Source: Dyella solisilvae
Lineage (GTDB): Bacteria > Pseudomonadota > Gammaproteobacteria > Xanthomonadales > Rhodanobacteraceae
NCBI RefSeq assembly: GCF_003351225.1
Contig: NZ_QQSY01000002.1
Span: 350,772-392,645, forward strand
Direction: 5' to 3'
Length of the DNA stretch: 41,874 nt
In this document: piece by piece, positions 15,623 through 24,700 of the stretch
Position numbering within the stretch: position 1 is the first letter of the stretch
Layout: each line of letters opens with the position of its first letter
Program-made: the position numbers and the translations under genes
Notes under the pieces: model-generated
Told to the model about the DNA's origin: nothing
Database searches by the model: none
What the model saw: only the letters and a program-made list of their open reading frames with translations

Positions 15623-18100
15623 ATGACCATCCGTCCACGTCCGTTGTCCGTCTGTCTGCGCCAACTGCTGTTCGGGGGAAGCGTGCTGCTGCTCGGCGGG
15701 GCGCCGCTCGCCGCCTTTGCCGACGACCAGGCCACCGCCGCTCCGCAGGACAACACCAGCGCCAACACGGGCACGCAGGCCAATCCGGACAAGGCCAAGC
15801 TGCTGGGCAACGTCACCGTCACCGCGCAGAGCCGCAGCCAGGAAGTGCAGTCGGTGCCGATTGCGCTGCAGATCGTGACGGCCCAGCAGATCGACACGCT
15901 GGCCGCCACCGACCTCAGCAAGATGGACATCTTCGTCCCCGGCCTGAACATCGACGCCAGCCAGCCGACCCAGCCGACCTATTCGATACGCGGCATCAGC
16001 ACCAGCAACTTCGGCATCGGCACGGAATCGGCCGTGGGCGTGTACGTCGACGGCGTGTACGCCGCGCGTTCGGGCGGCTCGCTGCTGGCCTTCAATGACG
16101 TCGCGCGCGTCGAGGTGTTGAAGGGCCCGCAGGGAACCCTGTTCGGTCGCAACGCCGCCGCCGGCGCCATTTCCATCGTCACCAACGAGCCCACCGACAA
16201 GTTCGAAGGCGATGCTCGCATTCGCATCGGCAACGAGGGCCAGCGCTACGCCGACGCCCTGGTCAACATTCCGATCAACAAGGACATGGCGCTGCGCGTG
16301 AGCGTGCTGGACAACCAGAGCGACGGCTGGATCAAGGACGCCGCCACCGGCCAGCACTATGGCAAGAACGACGACTGGGGCAGCCGCATCGTTTACCGGT
16401 GGAACTTCACCGACAACACCCGCATGCTGCTGTCGTGGGACCACGAGAGGCTCAACCAGCCGCCTGAGCCGGCCATCGGCCTGATACCGCTGTCCAACGA
16501 CACCAACGAGCGCGCGCCTTTCCCGGCCGATCCGTCGACCTACCTCAACCCGCTGCACGCCCCGCTCTACAACGATGCGATCGGCGCCGCCGAGACGCGC
16601 ACCTTCAACGGCGTCACGCTCAGGATCGACCACTCATTCTCCTGGGGCGAACTGCAGTCGACCACGGCCTGGCGCGGCTTCGACACCTTCAATCGTGGTG
16701 ACTACGACGGCACCAACCACGTCGTCACCTACCTCGACACCACCAACATCGAGCACAACAACAGCTGGTACCAGGAGTTCAAGCTGTCCGGCAACACCGA
16801 CCTGATGGACTGGGTGGGTGGCGTCAGCTACTACCAGGAGCAGGCGCGGCAGACGAGCCAGACCAACATCAACACCGACAGCCTCGATACGCTGGCGCAG
16901 AACGTCTACGGCGTGGGCACGCCGCTGACCGAGATCAGCCAGGCATTCTCCGCGCTGGGCCTGCCCTACACCCTGCTCGGCGACCCGTGGCACGAGGCGA
17001 TCAGCAACGACGGCAACTTCAAGGCCTATGCCGCGTTCGGCGACGTGATCTGGCACATTACCGACCGTTTCGACCTCACCACGGGCCTGCGCTACACCCG
17101 CGATGAGAAGGAGTTCAGCTGGTACAACATGCCGCGCAGCGCGCCGCAGTTCGACGCCACCGTCGCCGCGCTCAAGCAGACCGGCATCTACGGGTTCCTG
17201 CCACCCGACGCACAAGCGGTGCTGGCCGCGTTCAGTGGCAACGTGATCTTCCCGACCGACGTGGGCGTGCCGGCCTACGCCAGCAACACCTGGAACAACT
17301 GGAGCCCGCGCGTGGTGGCCAGTTACAAGTTCACGCCGGACGTGATGGGTTACGCCTCCATCACCAAGGGCTACAAGGCCGGCGGCTACAACAGCGTGCA
17401 GATCGGCTCGACGTTCGCACCAGAGAAGGTGATCAACTACGAGGCGGGCATCAAGAGCGTGTTCCCCGAGCAGAACGTGCTCGTCAACGCCTCGGTGTAC
17501 TACTACCGCTACGACAACATGCAGTCGCTGGCGCTCGATCCGAACAGCCCCAGCTCCGGCGTGCCGATCTACGTGGTCAGCAGCAGCAACCAGGAAGCCA
17601 AGGGCCTGGACTTCGAGGTGCAGTGGCAGCCGCTGGAGAACCTGCACTTCGGTCTCGTGGGTGCGTATATCGACTCCAAGTACCGCAACGCCACCGCTCC
17701 CGACGGCGTCGACCTGACCGGCCAGCCGACAGGTGCGCCGTACTTCTCCGGCGCCGCCTCGGTGGCCTACACTTGGCGTAACGTGGCCAACGGCGACCTG
17801 CGATTCGACCTGACGCAGGGCTATCGTGGCCCGACGCGCTGCAACGACGATTCGCGACTGCAAGGCAACTGCGTGCCGGGCCTGCCCTTCCCGCTGGGCA
17901 CCAGCCAGCAGCGCACCGACGCCCGCATTGGCTGGAGCTCGCCGGGGGATCGCTGGGGCGTGGCGCTGTATGGCAACAATGTCTTCAACAAGCGGTACGT
18001 GACGGGCATCAACAACATCAGCACCAGTGTGTTCGGCACGCCGTTCGCCTCCATCTCGCCGCCTCGCTTGTGGGGCGTCGAACTACGCGCGAAGTTCTGA
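15623..18100 (+). CDS. TonB-dependent outer-membrane receptor
   Basis: An 825-residue receptor for energy-dependent import of a large or scarce compound. A long signal peptide (MTIRPRPLSVCLRQLLF… to AAFA) is followed by a plug domain from about residue 60 (NVTVTAQSRSQEVQSVPIAL, YSIRGISTSNFGIG, VEVLKGPQGTLFGRNAAAGA), then a 22-strand barrel ending in the aromatic C-terminal signal …WGVELRAKF. A recognisable TonB box is not obvious; the VTVTAQSR segment is the usual place. GAGGGGAGAA precedes the ATG. There is no FecR or anti-sigma gene nearby. It sits between the cytochrome pair and the aldehyde dehydrogenase, whose gene starts two bases after its stop, implying translational coupling and a shared substrate. 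Confidence 0.95.
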   Translation: MTIRPRPLSVCLRQLLFGGSVLLLGGAPLAAFADDQATAAPQDNTSANTGTQANPDKAKLLGNVTVTAQSRSQEVQSVPIALQIVTAQQIDTLAATDLSKMDIFVPGLNIDASQPTQPTYSIRGISTSNFGIGTESAVGVYVDGVYAARSGGSLLAFNDVARVEVLKGPQGTLFGRNAAAGAISIVTNEPTDKFEGDARIRIGNEGQRYADALVNIPINKDMALRVSVLDNQSDGWIKDAATGQHYGKNDDWGSRIVYRWNFTDNTRMLLSWDHERLNQPPEPAIGLIPLSNDTNERAPFPADPSTYLNPLHAPLYNDAIGAAETRTFNGVTLRIDHSFSWGELQSTTAWRGFDTFNRGDYDGTNHVVTYLDTTNIEHNNSWYQEFKLSGNTDLMDWVGGVSYYQEQARQTSQTNINTDSLDTLAQNVYGVGTPLTEISQAFSALGLPYTLLGDPWHEAISNDGNFKAYAAFGDVIWHITDRFDLTTGLRYTRDEKEFSWYNMPRSAPQFDATVAALKQTGIYGFLPPDAQAVLAAFSGNVIFPTDVGVPAYASNTWNNWSPRVVASYKFTPDVMGYASITKGYKAGGYNSVQIGSTFAPEKVINYEAGIKSVFPEQNVLVNASVYYYRYDNMQSLALDPNSPSSGVPIYVVSSSNQEAKGLDFEVQWQPLENLHFGLVGAYIDSKYRNATAPDGVDLTGQPTGAPYFSGAASVAYTWRNVANGDLRFDLTQGYRGPTRCNDDSRLQGNCVPGLPFPLGTSQQRTDARIGWSSPGDRWGVALYGNNVFNKRYVTGINNISTSVFGTPFASISPPRLWGVELRAKF

Positions 18101-18102
18101 CC

Positions 18103-19515
18103 ATGAAAGAGCCAAGTCCGAGTCTGCATGCGACGCTGTTGCGACTGCGCGAAGCGCAGTCGCGCGATCCGCTTCCCAACTGGGACACCCGCGCCGGCCG
18201 CCTGCGCCGGCTGGAGACGCTGCTGACCGAGCAGCGCGGCGCGTTCGCCGAGGCCATCAGCGCGGACTTCGGCCATCGGCCGGTGGAGGAGACCGACCTG
18301 CTGGAGGTGTTTCCCAGCCTCTCGAACCTGCGTCACTCGCTCAAGCGCGGCAAGCGCTGGATGAAACCCCGGCGCGGGCTGGCCAACCTGGCGTTCGTGC
18401 CCGGGCGCATCTCGCAGCTGCCGCAGCCGCGCGGCGTGGTCGGCATCATCGTGCCGTGGAACTATCCGCTGTTGCTGGCGGTAGGGCCGCTGATCGACGC
18501 ACTCACCGCGGGCAACCGCGTGATGCTGAAGATGAGCGAGTTCACTCCGCGCTTCTCGCAGCTGTTCGCCGAGCAGGTGGCGCGCCACTTCTCCTCCGAC
18601 GAGGTGGTGGTCGTGACCGGCGACGCGGAGGTGGCGCAGGCGTTTTCGGCACTGCCGTTCGACCACCTGCTGTTCACCGGCTCGACCGCGGTGGGCCATC
18701 ACGTGATGCGCGCGGCGGCGGCCAACCTCACCTCGGTGACGCTGGAGCTGGGCGGCAAGTCGCCGGCCATCGTCGGCCCGGGCGCGCGGCTGGAGTACGC
18801 GGCCGAGCGCATCGTGCTCGGCAAGCTGATCAATGCCGGCCAGACCTGCATCGCACCGGACTACGTGCTGGCGCCGCGCGAGCACATCGACGCATTCATC
18901 GCCGCCGCGCGCGCCACGGCCCTTCGCTTCTATCCCAAGCTTGGCCCGCAGCAGCAGTACGCCTCGATCATTTCCGACCGCCAGTACGCGCGGCTCTCCC
19001 GCCTGCGCGACGAAGCCGTGGCGGCGGGCGCCACGGTCGTGCCGCTCAGCGAAGCCAGCGACCTGCCGGCCCAGCGCCTGCTGGCGCCGGTGATGTTGAC
19101 GGGAGTGGACGACCGCATGGCGGTGATGCAGGAGGAGATCTTCGGTCCCTTGCTGCCGGTGCTGCCCTACGACTCGCTGGATGAGGCGCTGGCCTACGTC
19201 AACGGCCGTCCGCAGCCGCTCGCGCTATACGTCTTCGAAGATCACGGCGCCACCGTCGACCGCGTGCTGACGCAGACCCAGGCTGGCGGCGTGACGGTCA
19301 ACGACACCATCTACCACATCGCCCAGCACGATCTGCCGTTCGGCGGCGTGGGTCCCTCGGGCATTGGCGGCTATCACGGCGAGGCGGGCTTTCGGACCTT
19401 CTCGCATTTCAAGCCGGTGTTCCATCAGGCCCGGCTCAACGGCGTCGGCCTGTTCAACCCGCCCTACGGCAATGTCTTCAAGCGCATGCTGAAGCTGCTC
19501 ATGCGGCTTGGCTGA
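18103..19515 (+). CDS. calB: Coniferyl-aldehyde-type dehydrogenase
   Basis: A 470-residue NAD(P)+-dependent aldehyde dehydrogenase. The sequence matches the short coniferyl aldehyde dehydrogenase group that also includes fatty-aldehyde enzymes: GVVGIIVPWNYPLLLAVGPL, LLFTGSTAVGHHVM, LELGGKSPAIVG (general-base glutamate), INAGQTCIAPDYVL (catalytic cysteine), EEIFGPLLPVLPY and PFGGVGPSGIGGYHG. The C-terminus carries a basic hydrophobic tail (NVFKRMLKLLMRLG) like the membrane-associating tails of fatty-aldehyde relatives. The start two bases after the TonB-receptor stop gives a 470-residue protein; an upstream in-frame ATG would overlap the receptor. The real aldehyde is unknown. With AlmA-like and FadL genes nearby, long-chain aldehydes are as likely as coniferaldehyde. 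Confidence 0.92.
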   Translation: MKEPSPSLHATLLRLREAQSRDPLPNWDTRAGRLRRLETLLTEQRGAFAEAISADFGHRPVEETDLLEVFPSLSNLRHSLKRGKRWMKPRRGLANLAFVPGRISQLPQPRGVVGIIVPWNYPLLLAVGPLIDALTAGNRVMLKMSEFTPRFSQLFAEQVARHFSSDEVVVVTGDAEVAQAFSALPFDHLLFTGSTAVGHHVMRAAAANLTSVTLELGGKSPAIVGPGARLEYAAERIVLGKLINAGQTCIAPDYVLAPREHIDAFIAAARATALRFYPKLGPQQQYASIISDRQYARLSRLRDEAVAAGATVVPLSEASDLPAQRLLAPVMLTGVDDRMAVMQEEIFGPLLPVLPYDSLDEALAYVNGRPQPLALYVFEDHGATVDRVLTQTQAGGVTVNDTIYHIAQHDLPFGGVGPSGIGGYHGEAGFRTFSHFKPVFHQARLNGVGLFNPPYGNVFKRMLKLLMRLG

Positions 19516-19600
19516 ACCACGATTCGCTTCGTCGCGCGCCTTGTGCGAGACGACCACCGCACAGCAACGCGCTCCCAGCAGGAAATTCATCGCCCAAGAA

Positions 19601-19630
19601 AAAAGCCACCCCGCACGCGGGGTGGCTTTT
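19601..19630. terminator. Bidirectional terminator between calB and fadL
   Basis: AAAAGCCACCCCGC, a two-base loop, then GCGGGGTGGCTTTT. A- and T-runs on both sides serve the convergent genes ending at 19515 and 19654. Confidence 0.92.
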
Positions 19631-19653
19631 GTTTTACAGCATCGCCTGGGCGA

Positions 19654-21030
19654 TCAGAACTTGTACTGGGCCGACAGGCTCAGCAGGTTGCCGTAGTCGT
19701 CCGAGCTGCCGGTGAGCACGTCGCCGGTGGGGCTGGTGGTGTTCATGTGCGCCGCGTTCACGAAGATGTGCGCGTACGAGGCGTTGATCAGGAAGTGCTC
19801 GCTCGCCTTGTAGCCCAAGCCGACCGACACCAGCTGGCGGGTCGAGTCAGGCACGCGCGGGTCGCGGGTGGCTTCGTAGGTCGGCGTGGTGTCGATGGCC
19901 AGACCGGCACGCAGGGTCAGCTTGTCGTTGACGTAGTAGTCGCCACCGATCGCGGCGTACCAGGTGTTGCGCCAGTTGAACGTCTCAACGGTTGCCGGCT
20001 GCGCCGGGTTGGCGTAGTTCACCGTCAGGTTCTTGAACACGTCCCACTTGGTCCAGGACACATCCATACCAAAGCCGAACTTCTCGGCCTGGTGCCAGTA
20101 GCTGGCGGTCGCCACGGCCGGGGTGGTGAACGGCGCGGTGCCCTCGGTGTGCTGGAACGGGGTGCCGCCCAGCAGTGCGGAGGCAGCCGGCAGCAGCGCC
20201 TGCACATTGGCCGGCACGGTGAAGTTGGCCGTACCTTCCAGCGTGTGCGAGATCTTCGAACGGTAGTCGAAGGCCAGCCTGTCGTTCTGGCTGAGCCTCC
20301 AGAACGCGCCCAACTGCCAGCCGTAGGCCCAGTCGTCACCCTTGATGCGGGCGATGCCGTCCGAACCCGGCGGCACCAGCAGGTTGGCCAGCGACGGACC
20401 CACCAGCTGCGAGACCACGCCGTTGTAGTTGATGGCGCTGGTCAGCTCGGCCGAGGTCTTCTGCGCGATGCCGCTGACGCCCAGCGCAAAGTTATCGGTC
20501 ACGTCGTAGGACACCGACAGGGTGCCGTCCAGCGATTCGAACTTGGACTTGATGGCGCTGTAGCGGCCGATCCAGGTGGAGTCGTACTCGGTCTGGAAGC
20601 CGAACGGCACGGTGAAGGCCGCGCCCACATGCCACTTGTCGGACAGCTGCGTGGCGAAGAAGAAGGCCGGCACCGGCATGGTGGTGCCGGCATTGCCGCC
20701 GTTGCCGCCAGTGATGGCGCGGCCCTGGGCGTCAACCGCCGAGCCGCTGAAGGTGGAACCGAAATTGATCGCGGTGACGTCGGCCTGGAAGTAGGTGCCC
20801 TTCAGGTCGGACATGGCCGCCGGGTTGTTGGCCACGACCGAGGCGTCGCCACCCGCGGTGGCCGAACCGGCGTAGGCGCGGCCCATGGCGGCGGCGCTGT
20901 CTTCATGCAGCTGGAAAGCACTGGCGTGGGCGTACTGCGGTGCAGCAAGCGAGCCCAGGATGGCCAGGCTCAGCGCGGCGAGGGTGAGCGGTCGGCTCGC
21001 GCGCGAAAAGGGACGGAAAGACATCTGCAT
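19654..21030 (-). CDS. fadL: FadL/OMPP1-family outer-membrane transporter
   Basis: A 458-residue outer-membrane barrel that admits long-chain fatty acids or other hydrophobic compounds. A signal peptide ends at AHASA, and the mature N-terminus begins AFQLHEDSAAAMGRAYAGSA, the classic FadL hatch with the conserved N-P-A-A motif in VVANNPAAMSDLKG. The barrel ends in an aromatic LSLSAQYKF. AGGAG six bases before the ATG at 21030 fixes the start. The gene is convergent with calB and has its own upstream region containing a PsrA-like operator. It probably supplies the substrate for the oxidative genes beside it. Confidence 0.95.
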   Translation of the reverse strand: MQMSFRPFSRASRPLTLAALSLAILGSLAAPQYAHASAFQLHEDSAAAMGRAYAGSATAGGDASVVANNPAAMSDLKGTYFQADVTAINFGSTFSGSAVDAQGRAITGGNGGNAGTTMPVPAFFFATQLSDKWHVGAAFTVPFGFQTEYDSTWIGRYSAIKSKFESLDGTLSVSYDVTDNFALGVSGIAQKTSAELTSAINYNGVVSQLVGPSLANLLVPPGSDGIARIKGDDWAYGWQLGAFWRLSQNDRLAFDYRSKISHTLEGTANFTVPANVQALLPAASALLGGTPFQHTEGTAPFTTPAVATASYWHQAEKFGFGMDVSWTKWDVFKNLTVNYANPAQPATVETFNWRNTWYAAIGGDYYVNDKLTLRAGLAIDTTPTYEATRDPRVPDSTRQLVSVGLGYKASEHFLINASYAHIFVNAAHMNTTSPTGDVLTGSSDDYGNLLSLSAQYKF

Positions 21031-21096
21031 CAGTTGCTCCTGCTTATTCGTTGATTTGACTCGGGACGTAGCGGGGGACTTGACGACAGGCCAATT

Positions 21097-21112
21097 TCAT
21101 ACGCGCGTTTGA
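21097..21112. promoter_or_regulatory. PsrA/FadR-like operator upstream of fadL
   Basis: TCATACGCGCGTTTGA is an imperfect palindrome (one mismatched pair) that fits the TetR-type fatty-acid regulator pattern CAAAC-N4-GTTTG with one change. A further half site, TCAAACGCGG, lies at 21171-21180, forming a 10-bp inverted pair with the first. Between them is a GCCGGCA-CTG-TGCCGGC hairpin (21121-21137). The 308-base fadL/ycgL gap holds no other gene. Function is inferred from position and pattern. Confidence 0.45.
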
Positions 21113-21338
21113 TACCCCTCGCCGGCACTGTGCCGGCTCGATTCGGGCCTTGCAAGTGCGGTCGCAGCAATCAAACGCGGTGATGGCCACCGATCCCCGC
21201 TGATCGATGAAGGATGGCCGGAGATCGACGCGCAGCGCAAGTCAGCGGGACGCACTTGCACGGGGCTGTTACCCTTACCCGTTGCCGCGCCGCTGCCTGT
21301 GCGCCCTCATCCTCCGATCCACGACGACGGGTGTCACC

Positions 21339-21635
21339 ATGCACTGTTTTGTCTATGCCAGCCTGCGCAAACCCGACACCTACCTGTGGCTGGCCCGTCG
21401 CGATGACTTTGCCTGCATCCCCCAGTCGCTGGCGCTGATGTTAGGCGAACTGCGCCTGGCCCTGGAAGTGGAATTGTCAGGCCAACGCAAGCTCCCGCAG
21501 GAAGACGCCCAGGCCGTGCTCGAGAACCTGCAGAGCAAGGGCTGGCATTTGCAGTTGCCGCCGCAGCACGCGCTGGCCTCGGCCAATCATCCTGAATACA
21601 AGAGCGCGCCGAAGGATCGCGACAGCGACCCGTAA
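21339..21635 (+). CDS. ycgL: YcgL-family small protein
   Basis: A 98-residue cytosolic protein of the YcgL (DUF709) family, conserved in gammaproteobacteria with unknown function. The pattern MHCFVYASLRKPDTYLWLARRDDFACIPQ…LQSKGWHLQLPPQ matches the family throughout: an N-terminal strand with the RRDDF block and the C-terminal GWHLQLPP signature. The family length is about 90-110 residues. The longer frame from 21207 has no family similarity upstream of this methionine. The region just before the ATG has no strong ribosome-binding site. Confidence 0.88.
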   Translation: MHCFVYASLRKPDTYLWLARRDDFACIPQSLALMLGELRLALEVELSGQRKLPQEDAQAVLENLQSKGWHLQLPPQHALASANHPEYKSAPKDRDSDP

Positions 21636-21693
21636 AGAGCGCGACGTCTACCGCCGTTAACGCCTGATTACCTTCTGGCCTCGTCACGATTCC

Positions 21694-21699
21694 TATACT
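21694..21699 (+). promoter_or_regulatory. Candidate -10 element very close to the ankyrin gene start
   Basis: TATACT ends eight bases before the ATG at 21708. If used, transcription would begin at or within two bases of the start codon, giving a leaderless mRNA. No ribosome-binding site is visible before the ATG, which agrees. The -35 is poor. Confidence 0.45.
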
Positions 21700-21707
21700 C
21701 CGCGCCC

Positions 21708-24700
21708 ATGGCCTATTCAAAAACGCGTCGCCCGCCTCCACTGCTGCAAGCCCTCGCCTGGTTCGTGCCCGGCTTGATCGCCACCGCGATCGCCGCACTT
21801 GGCGCGCATCCACTGGCCCTGATCCCGCTGCTCATCGCCAATGCGCTGACCATGGCGGCGGTGTGCCACGCGATCGGCTTCGACCCGGAGCCTCGCTTCG
21901 GGCGCACCGTGCTGCGACGTGGCGCGGCTTACCTGGTGATGTTCACCGGCTATGTGGTGCTGGTGTTTGCGCTGGTGGCGTGGCCGATGCTGCGGCTCAA
22001 CCAGGCCCCAAGCCTGGGCGCCGCGCTGATGCTTGCCGGCGCGCTGGTGGTGGCGCTCGCGGCGCTGTGGCGCATGTGGCCGGCCTTCGGCCTGGTCTAC
22101 GTGTGGGATGACGCCTATCCGGCGCAGAGCGACGGCTCGTGGATCTTCACCGCCACCGCGCGCAGCATCGCTTTCGGGCGGCACCTGTCGCGCGAGGAGC
22201 GCTTCTTCACCCATTTCCTGCCTGCGGCGTTCTCGCTGCTGGCGCTGGCCTTCATCGCGATCGCGCTGACCGGGCTCTACGGCGTGCTGCCGTCGGAACT
22301 GCGCACTGCGGCGCTCACCGTGTACGGCGTGCTGTTGATGCCATTGGGCTGCCTGGTGATCGCCAACCGCACGCTGCGCGCCCTGCTATGCGAGAGCCGC
22401 CGTCCGCTGCGCCAGCCGGCTGCCGGCGTGGTTGAAGCCGCGGCGGCTCCGCCGGCGCCCAAGCCGGCCCCGCAGTTGAGCGAACAGGAACGCACCGCCG
22501 GCACGCCGGAACAGGCCAAGGCCCTGCTGGCCGCTACCCGCGACGGCGACATCGAGCGCGCACTCGCGCTGGTGGAAGCCGGCGCTGATCCGAACACCGC
22601 GCCTGCCGCCGGCGAGCGCGACCAGCGCCCGGTGCTGACGCTCGCCGCACTGCCGCCCGACACGCGTCTGCTGCGCGCGCTGATCGCCAAGGGCGCCGAC
22701 GTCAATCGCGCCAGCGGCGGACTCACGGCGCTGCTGGCCGCCACCCGCGACAGCTGGCATGGCCGCGCCGATGCGGTGATGACCCTGCTGGCCAATGGCG
22801 CCAGCCCGCTGGCCGCCGATGCCGAAGGCAACACGCCGCTGCACGGCGCCGTGCTGAGCGGCGAACCGATCGTGGCGGCGATGCTGCTCGATGCCGGCGC
22901 GGCCATCAACGCACTCAACAAGGCTGGCCTCAGCCCGCTCGCCGTCGCCTGCCGCGCAGCCAATTGGCCGGTGGCGAAATTCCTGCTGGAACGCGGCGCC
23001 AAGCCCACCCCGGCCGATGGCGAGCCGGCCCTGGTCGCTGCAGCTGGCGTTACGGACGACGACATCGAAGGCGTCAAGCTGCTGCTCAAGCACCGCGCCG
23101 CGGTGAATGCGGTGGACGCGCGCCACCGCAGCGCGCTGATGGCCGCCGCCGCCGAAGGCCACGAGCAGATCGCCCGTGCGCTACGGGCCGCCGGCGCCGA
23201 CGTGAACCTGGCCGACCGCCACGGCAACACCGCCCTGATGGAAGCCGCGCGCGCCGGCGCAGTGGGCATCGCGAAGCTGCTGGCCGAAGCCCAGCCTGAC
23301 GCACGCGTGCGCAACAGTCACGGCCATGACGCGCTGACCCTGGCCTGCCAGTCGCCGCAGGCCCACGCCGAGATGATCCGCGCCCTGCTCGCGCTTGGCG
23401 CCGAAGCCAAGACCATGGGCAGCGACGGCCGCAGCGCACTGGACCACGCCGCCGCCGCCGGCCGCTGGGATCTGGTCGCGCTGCTCGACCCGGAAACGCC
23501 CCTGCCCGCCAGCCTCGACCTGGATGCGCTGCCCGAAGGCGCCGATACGCCGGCCCACCTGCTCGACGCGCTGCGCTTTGGCCACTGGGCCATCGTCTCC
23601 ACCTTCAGCAGCCGCGTGCGCGAGTGGCCGCAGTCGCAGCTCGCCCAGCTCTATCTGGATCTGGCCGCGCCTGGCCAGAGCGCCGGCCGCCGCTGGCTGC
23701 TGGACCATGCACTTGATCCCGAGGCTCGCCTGCAGCCGCAGCTGGTGGACGATGCCGAAGTGGGCGAAGGCCATGAGCCGACGCTGCCGCCGCTGGGCCG
23801 CCGTCTGTTCGACGCTCTGCTGCAACAGTTGCCCGCCGCCACCGAGGCCGTGGACGACCTGTTGCAGGCGGGCGCCACGCCGGCCGGCGCCGGCCTGCTG
23901 ACGCAGGCCCTGCTGCGCCTGGAGGACAGCGCCCAGGGCGCGGCCCTGCCGCTGGCCATGCTCGAACGTGGCGCCGATCCGTTCGGCGCGGATGCGCGCG
24001 AACGCACGCCGGTGCACCTCGCCGCCACCTTCGGTCACCTGCCCTTGCTGCAGGCGTTGCTGGCGCGCGGCTGCGATCCCAACACCCGCGACAGCAGCGG
24101 CCGCACGCCGCTGTTCGCTGCGCTCGAACATGGTGAGCACGCCCTGCCGCTGGTGCGCGCACTGGTCGCGCACGGCGCCGATCCAGAAGCGATCGACGCC
24201 AACGGCGAGACGCCGCTCGGCCTCTCGCTGGAACATGCCGCCGTGGAGCGCTGGTTGAACTGGGGCGACTGGAAGCGCCCCACGCGCCCGTTGCGCGCGG
24301 ACGATCTCCCGGTCGCGGCTGCCGCCGGCGCGCTCGTCGCGGTGGAGCGCCTGCTCGAGCTGGGTTTCGCGGTGGACACGCCGGACCATCAGGGCGCCAC
24401 CGCACTGCTTCACGCCTGCGGCGCAGGCCATCGCGAAGTGGCGGCGGTGTTGCTGGAAAAGGGCGCTGATCCCGCGCTGGCCGCCACCAACGGCATGAGC
24501 CCGCTGGCCGCCGCCGTCAGCGCGCGGCGCGAATCGCTGGTGGCCCTGCTGCTGCAACACAACGTGGCGATCGACCAGCGCCTGCCCGGCGAAGCCACCG
24601 CGCTGATGATCGCCGCGGCGATGGGCTATCCGGAGATCACCGAGCAGTTGCTCGACGGCGGCGCCGAGGTGAACGCCGTCGACGGACGCGGCCACGCCGC

